64,000 bases of DNA, taken from NCBI RefSeq assembly GCF_900102225.1, contig NZ_FNBF01000005.1, forward strand, positions 55,692-119,691, in the 5' to 3' direction. Position 1 is the stretch's first letter. Every line of letters begins with the position of its first letter. Below are positions 57,506 to 64,000 of the stretch, piece by piece. The notes beneath the pieces were generated by a model that saw nothing but the letters and a program-made list of their open reading frames with translations, made no database searches and had not been told where the DNA came from. This DNA is from Eubacterium pyruvativorans (lineage in GTDB: Bacteria > Bacillota > Clostridia > Peptostreptococcales > Anaerovoracaceae). A program made the position numbers and the translations under genes.

Positions 57506-59638
57506 ATGACGGCAACAACTGCTGCGAAGAATAGTCCGGCGAAGACAAGCGCCGGAAAGAAGAAGAAAACGTCGAAGGTGACTTCGGCCCGGAAGAAGAA
57601 ACTGGTGATCGTGGAGTCTCCATCGAAAGCGAAGACCATCGGGAAATTTCTCGGATCTTCCTACAAGGTCATTGCCTCAGTCGGTCACGTCCGTGACCTG
57701 CCGAAGAGTAAGCTCGGCATCGATATTGAAGACAATTTCGAGCCGCAGTACATTTCGATCCGGGGTAAGGGCGATATCATTAAGGAATTGAAGAAAGAAG
57801 CGAAGAAAGCATCGAAAGTGTATCTCGCCACCGACCCTGACCGGGAAGGAGAAGCGATTTCCTGGCATCTGGCTTACCTGCTGGGGATCGACCCTGCCGA
57901 GGAGTGCAGGATTGAATTCAACGAGATCACGAAATCGACAATCCGGGAGGCCATCAAGCATCCCCGGGCCATCGACCAGAATCTGGTGGATGCGCAGCAG
58001 GCGAGGCGGGTTCTGGACCGTCTGGTGGGTTATGAAATCAGCCCGATTCTCTGGAGAAAGGTGAAGAGAGGACTGTCTGCCGGGCGGGTGCAGTCCGCCG
58101 CACTGAAGATCATCTGTGACCGGGAGAAGGAAATCCGGGCCTTCGTTCCGGAGGAGTACTGGACCGTTACAGCGGATTTCCGGAAACAGAAAGTGTTCCG
58201 GGCGAAACTGACGAAGAAAGACGGAAAAGAACTGACGATTCACAATGCGGAGGAGAAGGACCGGGTGATGGGGGAACTGGAGAAGAACCCTTATACCATC
58301 ACGAAGATCGAGAAGAGTGAACGGCAGTACAGACCGAAGCCCCCTTTCACTACCAGCAGTCTGCAGCAGGACGCATCGAACCGCCTGAATTTCAACACCA
58401 GGCGGACCATGCAGATCGCCCAGGCTCTGTATGAGGGCGTCAATGTGAGAGGAAGAGGCACCGTCGGTCTGATCACATACCTGAGAACTGATTCGGTGCG
58501 TGTCTCGGCGGAAGCCCGGGCAGCGGCGAAAACGTTCATCCTCGATTCGTTCGGAGAGGAATACTACAGCGATAACAAGTACGGCAACAAGAAAAAGGCG
58601 ATTCAGGATTCCCACGAGGCGATCCGTCCGGCGGATGTGACGCTGACACCGGAAGAGATCCGGGATTCGCTGACGCCGGAGCAGTTCAAGCTGTACCAGC
58701 TGATCTGGCAGCGTTTCATGGCCAGTCAGATGAGTCCTTCCCGTATCCATAATGTACAGGCGGCCATTACGAACGGCGCTTACACCTTCAGTGCATCCGG
58801 TTCCCGCATGCTCTTCGACGGTTTTCGGAAAGTATATGCGGACAAGCCGGGAGAGGAGAAGGACAAGATGCTGCCGGAACTGGAAGAAGGGGAACAGCTG
58901 ACGCCGAAGAAGGTGGATGCGGAGCAGAACTTCTCCAAACCGAAGGCCCGCTACTCGGAAGCGGCGCTGATCAAGGAACTGGAGAGCCGGAACATCGGCA
59001 GACCGAGTACTTATGCGCCGATCGTCACGACCCTGACCGGCCGTCATTATGTGAAGCGGGAGAAGAAATCCCTGGTTCCTACAGAGCTGGGGGAAATCGT
59101 GGATGATCTGATGGAGCAGTACTTCAAGGATATCGTGGACTCCCGGTTTACGGCGGAGATGGAAGATAAGCTGGATGATATTGAAGCGACAGGCAGTCCG
59201 TGGAAGAAGGTCATCAGCGAGTTCTACACACCGTTTGAGAAAGAACTGGAGAAGGCGGAGCATGACATCCCGAAAGTGGAGCTGGAGGACCGTCCGTCCG
59301 GCGAGATCTGTGAAGTCTGCGGCAGACCGATGGTTATTAAGTCGGGACGTTTCGGAGACTTCCTGGCCTGCAGCGGATATCCGGAATGCACGAATACCAG
59401 ACCGCTGGTGAAGAAAACCGGGGTGAAATGTCCGCTCTGCGGCAAAGACATCGTGGAACGCCGCTCCCGGAAGGGGCGCATTTTCTATGGCTGCAGCGGA
59501 TACCCGGAATGCACCCAGTCTTACTGGAACAAGCCGGTGAACAAGGTTTGTCCGAAGTGCGGTGCACTTCTGGTAGAGAAAAAGTCGAAAGAGGGAACAC
59601 TGTCGTGTTCCAATCCGGAATGCACATATAAGGAATAG
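57506..59638 (+). CDS. topA: DNA topoisomerase I
   Basis: Relaxes negative supercoils. The 710-residue type IA enzyme begins with a Lys/Thr/Ala-rich tail of about 35 residues, then the Toprim domain (LVIVESPSKAKTI, and DPDREGEAISWH for metal binding). The catalytic Tyr325 lies in GLITYLRTDSVR. Three C-terminal zinc ribbons each have four cysteines (CEVC...CSGYPEC, CPLC...CSGYPEC, CPKC...CSNPEC). The ATG at 57506 has AGGAGG 5 bases upstream, and the frame upstream lies within the leader hairpin. A GC hairpin separates it from hslV. Confidence 0.96.
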   Translation: MTATTAAKNSPAKTSAGKKKKTSKVTSARKKKLVIVESPSKAKTIGKFLGSSYKVIASVGHVRDLPKSKLGIDIEDNFEPQYISIRGKGDIIKELKKEAKKASKVYLATDPDREGEAISWHLAYLLGIDPAEECRIEFNEITKSTIREAIKHPRAIDQNLVDAQQARRVLDRLVGYEISPILWRKVKRGLSAGRVQSAALKIICDREKEIRAFVPEEYWTVTADFRKQKVFRAKLTKKDGKELTIHNAEEKDRVMGELEKNPYTITKIEKSERQYRPKPPFTTSSLQQDASNRLNFNTRRTMQIAQALYEGVNVRGRGTVGLITYLRTDSVRVSAEARAAAKTFILDSFGEEYYSDNKYGNKKKAIQDSHEAIRPADVTLTPEEIRDSLTPEQFKLYQLIWQRFMASQMSPSRIHNVQAAITNGAYTFSASGSRMLFDGFRKVYADKPGEEKDKMLPELEEGEQLTPKKVDAEQNFSKPKARYSEAALIKELESRNIGRPSTYAPIVTTLTGRHYVKREKKSLVPTELGEIVDDLMEQYFKDIVDSRFTAEMEDKLDDIEATGSPWKKVISEFYTPFEKELEKAEHDIPKVELEDRPSGEICEVCGRPMVIKSGRFGDFLACSGYPECTNTRPLVKKTGVKCPLCGKDIVERRSRKGRIFYGCSGYPECTQSYWNKPVNKVCPKCGALLVEKKSKEGTLSCSNPECTYKE

Positions 59639-59646
59639 AAAATATA

Positions 59647-59668
59647 CCCCGCCGGCTCCCCGGCGGGG
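59647..59668 (+). terminator. GC hairpin between topA and hslV
   Basis: CCCCGCCG and CGGCGGGG arms around GCTCCC. No U-tract follows, so read-through into hslV is possible. Confidence 0.5.
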
Positions 59669-59690
59669 CATGCAGAAAGGTGGTAATGCA

Positions 59691-60230
59691 ATGATTCAGC
59701 TGCATGCGACGACGATCTGCTGCGTCAGAAGAGGCCGGGACGATATTGCGATCGGTGGAGACGGACAGGTCACCATGGGTGAAACGGCGATCATGAAAAA
59801 TGGTGCAGTGAAGGTGAAGAAAATTTTCGGCGGGCGGGTGCTCACCGGTTTTGCGGGTTCTGTGGCAGACGCCTTCACACTGACAGAGATGTTCGAGAAG
59901 AAACTGGAGGAACACGGAGGAAATCTCCGGCGCGCAGCGGTGGATCTGGCCCAGGCCTGGCGTTCCGATCAGGGAATGCGCAGCCTGGAGGCGTTGATGA
60001 TCGTTGCGGACAGGGAGGAAATCCTGATTATTTCCGGAAACGGAGAAATCATCGCGCCGGATCAGGATTTCGTGGCGATCGGCTCCGGGGGAAATTATGC
60101 ATACTCCGCTGCGAATGCTCTGTTCAATCATACAGACATGCGTGCGGAGGATATCGTCCGGGAGTCCCTGAAGATTGCTTCCTCCATATGCGTCTATACG
60201 AATGATCATATTACTGTTGAAAAATTATAA
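59691..60230 (+). CDS. hslV: ATP-dependent protease subunit HslV
   Basis: Proteolytic core of the HslUV (ClpQY) protease, a proteasome beta-type double ring. The 179-residue protein begins MIQLHATTICCV, so the nucleophilic Thr is residue 7 and a six-residue propeptide must be removed. This start resembles the Bacillus CodW type (FHATT) in spacing. GGDGQVTMG and the SGGNYAYSAANAL segment near the C-terminus are conserved. The ATG at 59691 has AAAGGTGG upstream. It is followed by hslU after a 105-base AT-rich gap. Confidence 0.93.
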   Translation: MIQLHATTICCVRRGRDDIAIGGDGQVTMGETAIMKNGAVKVKKIFGGRVLTGFAGSVADAFTLTEMFEKKLEEHGGNLRRAAVDLAQAWRSDQGMRSLEALMIVADREEILIISGNGEIIAPDQDFVAIGSGGNYAYSAANALFNHTDMRAEDIVRESLKIASSICVYTNDHITVEKL

Positions 60231-60335
60231 TCGTGATGATAAATATTCGTTATGATTTGAATAAATAAAATATTCAATAAATTTACATAAACCTATAGAA
60301 TTCTTTCTATTCATAATTTATAATAGGAGTGGAAT
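60231..60335 (+). other. Very AT-rich spacer between hslV and hslU
   Basis: Contrasts sharply with the GC-rich surroundings. It contains repeated AATATTC elements. A TATAAT lies at 60319-60324, but it is only 12 bases before the hslU ATG and touches the ribosome site, so I do not call it a promoter. A heat-shock operator such as a CIRCE or CtsR box is not visible. Confidence 0.5.
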
Positions 60336-61775
60336 ATGGCAGAACTGACTGGAGTAACCGTTCAGAGTCTGAAACCGAAGGAAATTGTCGCTGAACTGGA
60401 TAAGTACATCATTGGTCAGGACAAGGCGAAGAAATCGGTCGCCGTTGCCCTGCGGAATCGTTACAGAAGAAATCTGCTGCCGGAAGACATGCGGGAAGAG
60501 ATCACGCCGAAGAACATTCTGATGATCGGTCCCACCGGATGCGGAAAGACAGAAATCGCCAGAAGACTGGCGAAACTCATGAAAGCTCCGTTTGTGAAGG
60601 TGGAAGCCACGAAATTCACGGAAGTGGGGTATGTCGGACGGGATGTGGATTCCATGGTGCGGGATCTGGTGGAAGCGTCCATGCATATCACGAAGACCCA
60701 GAAGCTGCAGGAGAAGTATGACATTGCAGACCGTCTGGCGGAAGATCGGATCGTGGAAGCGATGATTCCGGGAGAGAAGAAGGCGTCGCAGCCGGAGAGC
60801 AGTCCTTTCGACTTCCTTCGCAACAGCGGCGGATACCCGAGTCAGAAACAGCTGTATGAACAGAGTCAGCAGGCGCAGAAGGAGAAGCCGGAGAAGTCTG
60901 AAGTGGAGATGGCCCGGGAGCAGGTTCGTCAACAGCTTCGGAACGGACTGCTGGAAGACCAGATCATTGAGATCGAGGTGGAAGACACACCGAGAGGCAA
61001 TGAACTGGACATGAGCAACGAAGGGATGAGCATTGCGATTGGAAACATTTTCGGAGATATGCTGCCGAAGAAGATGAAGAATCGCAGATGCACGGTTCGG
61101 GAAGCCCGGAAGATCCTGCGGGAGCAGGAGGCGTCCAAGCTGCTGGACATGGATCAGGTCACTGATGAAGCGGTGGAGAATGCGGAACAGAACGGCATCA
61201 TCTTCATCGACGAGATTGACAAGATCGCATCGGGCGGCAATTATAACGGCGCCGATGTTTCCCGGGAAGGTGTGCAGCGGGACATCCTGCCGATTGTGGA
61301 AGGCAGCGTGGTGAACACGAAATACGGTCCGGTGAAGACGGATCATATTCTGTTCATCGGTGCGGGTGCGTTCCATACTGCGAAGCCGACCGACCTGATT
61401 CCGGAGCTCCAGGGACGTTTTCCGATCCGGGTGGAACTGGACAATCTGACGAAGGAGGACTTCGAGAAGATCCTGACGGTTCCGGAGAATGCGATCACGA
61501 AACAGCATCAGGCGCTGCTGGGAACAGAGGGCATCCGTCTGGAATTCACGGATGATGCGATTTCCGAGATCGCGAGCATGGCTTACATGATGAATGAACA
61601 GAATGAGAATATCGGGGCGAGACGTCTTTCGACGATCCTCGAGAAACTGCTGGAGGATATTTCCTATGAAATTCCTGAGCCGGAGGATGGCAGAATCACC
61701 ATCGACCGGAATTTCGTGGATAGTAAGTTCGAGGATACGATCCGTCGCGATACGCTCGACAGATACATATTGTAG
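60336..61775 (+). CDS. hslU: HslU ATPase subunit
   Basis: AAA+ unfoldase that feeds substrates to HslV. The 479-residue protein has the N-terminal LKPKEIVAELDKYIIGQDKAK-type start, Walker A GPTGCGKT (65-72), the pore-loop GYVGRD, and an intermediate domain (about 110-230) with variable Lys/Glu/Gln content. Walker B IIFIDEIDK (about 288-296), the GARRL sensor-2 and the C-terminal DRYIL follow. The tail ends in the hydrophobic residues that dock into HslV. AGGAG lies 6 bases before the ATG. Confidence 0.95.
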   Translation: MAELTGVTVQSLKPKEIVAELDKYIIGQDKAKKSVAVALRNRYRRNLLPEDMREEITPKNILMIGPTGCGKTEIARRLAKLMKAPFVKVEATKFTEVGYVGRDVDSMVRDLVEASMHITKTQKLQEKYDIADRLAEDRIVEAMIPGEKKASQPESSPFDFLRNSGGYPSQKQLYEQSQQAQKEKPEKSEVEMAREQVRQQLRNGLLEDQIIEIEVEDTPRGNELDMSNEGMSIAIGNIFGDMLPKKMKNRRCTVREARKILREQEASKLLDMDQVTDEAVENAEQNGIIFIDEIDKIASGGNYNGADVSREGVQRDILPIVEGSVVNTKYGPVKTDHILFIGAGAFHTAKPTDLIPELQGRFPIRVELDNLTKEDFEKILTVPENAITKQHQALLGTEGIRLEFTDDAISEIASMAYMMNEQNENIGARRLSTILEKLLEDISYEIPEPEDGRITIDRNFVDSKFEDTIRRDTLDRYIL

Positions 61776-61896
61776 GCCGGAATGCTGTTCAATACATCAG
61801 AATATCATGTATGAGCTGTCGGCGTCGTGATTCATGCCGTCCGATGGGGAGTATACGTATATTATTATATTATTTGGAAGAGGGATGGTACGAATC

Positions 61897-62673
61897 ATGA
61901 GTGAACAGTTATTAACGAGAGTGAGGACTCTGAACGAGATGCTCTCCGAGAGCACGACGGGTTATGTGTCTTTCGACGAATTGTGCAATTCCATGGGAAA
62001 GATGCTGAATTCCTTTGTTTTCGTGATCAGCCGCAGAGGGAAGTGTCTTGCGGTGGACACGAGAGAGCAGGAAATCGACTTCGAAGTCGAAACACGGGAT
62101 GGCGCAGAGTGGATTACAGACGGCGTCAACGAGAATCTTCTGAAGGTCGGAAAGACGATCGAAAACGGAATGGGTGAGGATATCATCGCTATTTACGGTG
62201 AGGACTATCCGTATGCAGAGGACTATCATGTGATTGTCCCGGTTGTCTGCGGCGGGAACCGGGTGGCGACTGTGATCCTCATGAGATCCAATTCTCCATA
62301 TACTGACGAAGATATCGCAATCTGCGAGTACGGTGCAACTGTCATCGGACTGGAAGTGTCCCACGGCATTGCGCTGGAAGAGGAAGAGGACAACCGGGAA
62401 CGGAATGCCGTGAATATGGCGCTGGAGACGCTGTCCTATTCCGAACTGGATGCGGTTGTGAAGATCTTCGGTGAGCTGGAAGGGGACGAGGGTCTTCTCG
62501 TTGCCAGCAAGGTAGCGGACAAGTTTAATATTACACGTTCTGTTATCGTCAATGCACTCCGGAAGCTGGAGAGTGCCGGTGTCATCGAATCCCGTTCTCT
62601 GGGTATGAAGGGGACCCGGATCAAGATCACGAATCAGTTCCTGCGGGGCGAGATTGAGAGGATCGATATTTAG
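61897..62673 (+). CDS. codY: GTP-sensing transcriptional pleiotropic regulator CodY
   Basis: Represses nutrient-scavenging genes when GTP and branched-chain amino acids are plentiful. The 258-residue protein has the N-terminal GAF domain that binds isoleucine/valine (about 1-155), and the C-terminal winged-helix domain with the recognition segment VASKVADKFNITRSVIVNALRKLESAGVIESRS. Length is the family norm. The ATG at 61897 was chosen for length; a GTACGAATC stretch separates it from AGAGGG, giving a 12-base spacing, and an ATG four codons upstream is a weaker alternative. It follows hslU by about 120 bases, as in Bacilli. Confidence 0.95.
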   Translation: MSEQLLTRVRTLNEMLSESTTGYVSFDELCNSMGKMLNSFVFVISRRGKCLAVDTREQEIDFEVETRDGAEWITDGVNENLLKVGKTIENGMGEDIIAIYGEDYPYAEDYHVIVPVVCGGNRVATVILMRSNSPYTDEDIAICEYGATVIGLEVSHGIALEEEEDNRERNAVNMALETLSYSELDAVVKIFGELEGDEGLLVASKVADKFNITRSVIVNALRKLESAGVIESRSLGMKGTRIKITNQFLRGEIERIDI

Positions 62674-62722
62674 CACACCGACGCTGTCAGATGGAAGATT
62701 ATGGCGTGTACGAGCGCCATGG

Positions 62723-62755
62723 ACGCGGGCAGAAGATCCTGCCCGCGTGTTTTTT
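62723..62755 (+). terminator. codY terminator
   Basis: ACGCGGGCAG and CTGCCCGCGT arms, followed by GTTTTTTG. Confidence 0.92.
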
Positions 62756-62776
62756 GTCATGGTCAGGAGAAGAGGA

Positions 62777-63409
62777 ATGAAACTGTTTGATACGGTATGC
62801 GGCGAGGGATCCGCAGAGCAGATCATTGAGAAATCCAGATTTATTGCCTATGTGGCTCCTGCAGAGTCCCGGGAGGAAGCGGATGCCTTCATCGCCGGAA
62901 TCCGGAAGAAGCACCGGGATGCAACCCATAATGTGCCTGCGATGGTGATCGGAGATCAGTTTCAGCTGCAGTGGGGCAGTGACGACGGGGAGCCCCAGGG
63001 CACGTCCGGGGCGCCGATCGTCCAGATGCTGGTGAATGAGGGCATCACGAACACGGTCATTGTCGTCACCCGGTATTTCGGCGGGATCAAACTGGGTACA
63101 GGGGGGCTGGTCAGAGCATATACGTCCAGTGCGAAACTGGGACTGAAAGCGGCCGGGATCTGCACCGTGGAGGAAATGGTTCTGCGGGATTATCAGGCGG
63201 ATTATGCGGCGTATAATCGGATCATAAACCATGATTTTGTACAAAAAATTGAAATCGGCAATTTACGCTTTACAGATTGTGTGGAATTTGATATAGTATC
63301 TAAGTCAGCTGATGCGGCGGCTGTTCATGAACAGCTGAACGGGTTGACGAACGGGAAGATCAGGCTGATCGACGAACGTAATGTGCGGTATCGGCTTCGG
63401 AAAGAATGA
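62777..63409 (+). CDS. YigZ/IMPACT family protein
   Basis: A 210-residue protein of the UPF0029/YigZ family. The N-terminal IMPACT-type domain contains the signature KSRFIAYVAPAESREEADAFI, the DATHNVPA segment, and TRYFGGIKLGTGGLVRAY. A C-terminal ferredoxin-like domain (DUF1949 type) follows. The biochemical role is unsettled; ribosome-associated or peptidase-related functions have been suggested for relatives. The ATG at 62777 has AGGAG and AGAGGA upstream; longer in-frame starts run through the codY terminator and are rejected. Confidence 0.88.
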   Translation: MKLFDTVCGEGSAEQIIEKSRFIAYVAPAESREEADAFIAGIRKKHRDATHNVPAMVIGDQFQLQWGSDDGEPQGTSGAPIVQMLVNEGITNTVIVVTRYFGGIKLGTGGLVRAYTSSAKLGLKAAGICTVEEMVLRDYQADYAAYNRIINHDFVQKIEIGNLRFTDCVEFDIVSKSADAAAVHEQLNGLTNGKIRLIDERNVRYRLRKE

Positions 63410-63417
63410 AAAAGTTC

Positions 63418-63446
63418 TTGACATTACGAAGCGGTTCCTGTACACT
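63418..63446 (+). promoter_or_regulatory. tRNA cluster promoter
   Basis: TTGACA (63418-63423) and TACACT (63441-63446) with a 17-base spacer, about 47 bases before the first tRNA. Confidence 0.7.
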
Positions 63447-63492
63447 ATATAAATGTCGCAGGGCTGTGAGAATCCTGTGGAGCTGAGAGTTC

Positions 63493-63568
63493 GGGCGTTT
63501 AGCTCAGCTGGGAGAGCATCTGCCTTACAAGCAGGAGGTCATAGGTTCGAGCCCTATAACGCCCACCA
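63493..63568 (+). tRNA. tRNA-Val(TAC)
   Basis: 76 bases, a full cloverleaf with encoded CCA. Acceptor GGGCGTT pairs with AACGCCC. The anticodon loop is CTTACAA with anticodon TAC. The T arm has the GGTTCGAGCCC pattern. Confidence 0.97.
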
Positions 63569-63606
63569 CAATTTCAAATCAAGCATATTGCTTCTTTTGG
63601 GAATAT

Positions 63607-63683
63607 GGCCAAGTAGTTCAGTTGGTTAGAATGCCAGCCTGTCACGCTGGAGGTCACGAGTTCGAGCCTCGTCTTGGTCGCCA
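63607..63683 (+). tRNA. tRNA-Asp(GTC)
   Basis: 77 bases with encoded CCA. Acceptor GGCCAAG pairs with CTTGGTC. The anticodon loop is CTGTCAC with anticodon GTC. Confidence 0.97.
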
Positions 63684-63687
63684 ATAT

Positions 63688-63762
63688 GCTGGCGTGGCTC
63701 AACGGTAGAGCAGCTGATTTGTAATCAGCAGGTTGGGGGTTCGATTCCCTCCGCCAGCTCCA
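63688..63762 (+). tRNA. tRNA-Thr(TGT)
   Basis: 75 bases with encoded CCA. Acceptor GCTGGCG pairs with CGCCAGC. The anticodon loop is TTTGTAA with anticodon TGT. It would be a substrate of the ThrRS encoded at 580-2352. Confidence 0.97.
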
Positions 63763-63776
63763 ATTTCATAGAATGT

Positions 63777-63861
63777 CGAGGGATGCCCGAGTGGCTAAAG
63801 GGGGCGGACTGTAAATCCGTTAGCTGAGCTTACGATGGTTCGAATCCATCTCCCTCGACCA
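63777..63861 (+). tRNA. tRNA-Tyr(GTA)
   Basis: 85 bases with a long class II variable arm and encoded CCA. Acceptor CGAGGGA pairs with TCCCTCG. The anticodon region ACTGTAAAT gives GTA. Confidence 0.95.
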
Positions 63862-63865
63862 ATTT

Positions 63866-63940
63866 GCGGAAGTGGCTCAGGGGTAGAGCATCGCCTTGCC
63901 AAGGCGAGGGTCGCGAGTTCGAATCTCGTCTTCCGCTCCA
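63866..63940 (+). tRNA. tRNA-Gly(GCC)
   Basis: 75 bases with encoded CCA. Acceptor GCGGAAG pairs with CTTCCGC. The anticodon loop is TTGCCAA with anticodon GCC. Confidence 0.97.
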
Positions 63941-63945
63941 ATTGT

Positions 63946-64000
<55 letters not shown>

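Noticed and set aside
60319..60324. TATAAT as an hslU promoter
   Set aside because: It is 12 bases from the start codon and touches the ribosome site, leaving no leader, and has no matching -35 box.

Overview
The window looks like a GC-rich chromosomal segment of an anaerobic Firmicute of class Clostridia, perhaps Lachnospiraceae or a relative. The evidence is a fused IspH-ribosomal S1 gene, CodY beside HslUV, an FMN-riboswitch riboflavin operon, an EFR1-type flavodoxin-ferredoxin, a Gram-positive-style Tad pilus locus with no secretin, and YlxR/YlxQ in the nusA operon. No 16S gene is present, so the genus is not assigned.

Layout. 1-560: the tail of an unknown gene and AT-rich non-coding DNA with a perfect palindrome. 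580-2352 (minus): thrS. 2524-11826: the rimP-nusA-ylxR-ylxQ-infB-EFR1-rbfA-nrnA-truB-ribF translation operon, then rpsO and pnp. 14605-19585: ileS, rlmN and a P-loop protein. 19658-21823: a Nudix hydrolase and a solitary adenine methyltransferase. 21859-26438: argC-argJ-argB, then ackA. 26649-28939: a GltS-type carrier and exonuclease III. 28940-29655: non-coding DNA with a family of 34-35 bp inverted repeats. 29656-33812 (minus): ribD-ribE-ribBA-ribH under an FMN riboswitch. 33989-44059: the Tad locus, split by an AT-rich island. 44128-52745 (minus): rnr, ispH-rpsA and trkA-trkH-trkH. 52733-63409: a metallo-hydrolase, a HAD phosphatase, yraN-comM-dprA-topA, hslV-hslU, codY and yigZ. 63493-64000: a tRNA cluster (Val, Asp, Thr, Tyr, Gly, Gly).

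How the genes work together. Most of the window is growth machinery: initiation factor 2, ribosome and tRNA maturation, three RNA-decay enzymes (NrnA, PNPase, RNase R), two tRNA synthetases and protein quality control. Several operons carry leader hairpins that suggest attenuation or translational control (rimP, ileS, pnp, topA, ribD).

The accessory part is the Tad locus. It encodes TadZ, TadA, TadB, TadC, a Flp pilin and several TadE/TadG-like pseudopilins. One pseudopilin carries two tandem zinc-type H-x3-C-x22-C-x2-C modules. The tadZ and tadA promoters share a nearly identical 20-base element, although a 2.4 kb island with two orphan membrane proteins and a decayed LysR gene lies between them.

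The most noteworthy points are a type 2 isoleucyl-tRNA synthetase whose HIGH motif reads G-I-H-H, the cysteine-rich pseudopilin, the split Tad locus with its shared promoter element, the inverted-repeat family before ribH, and the non-T-box ileS leader. All calls come from reading the sequence; no database search was run.
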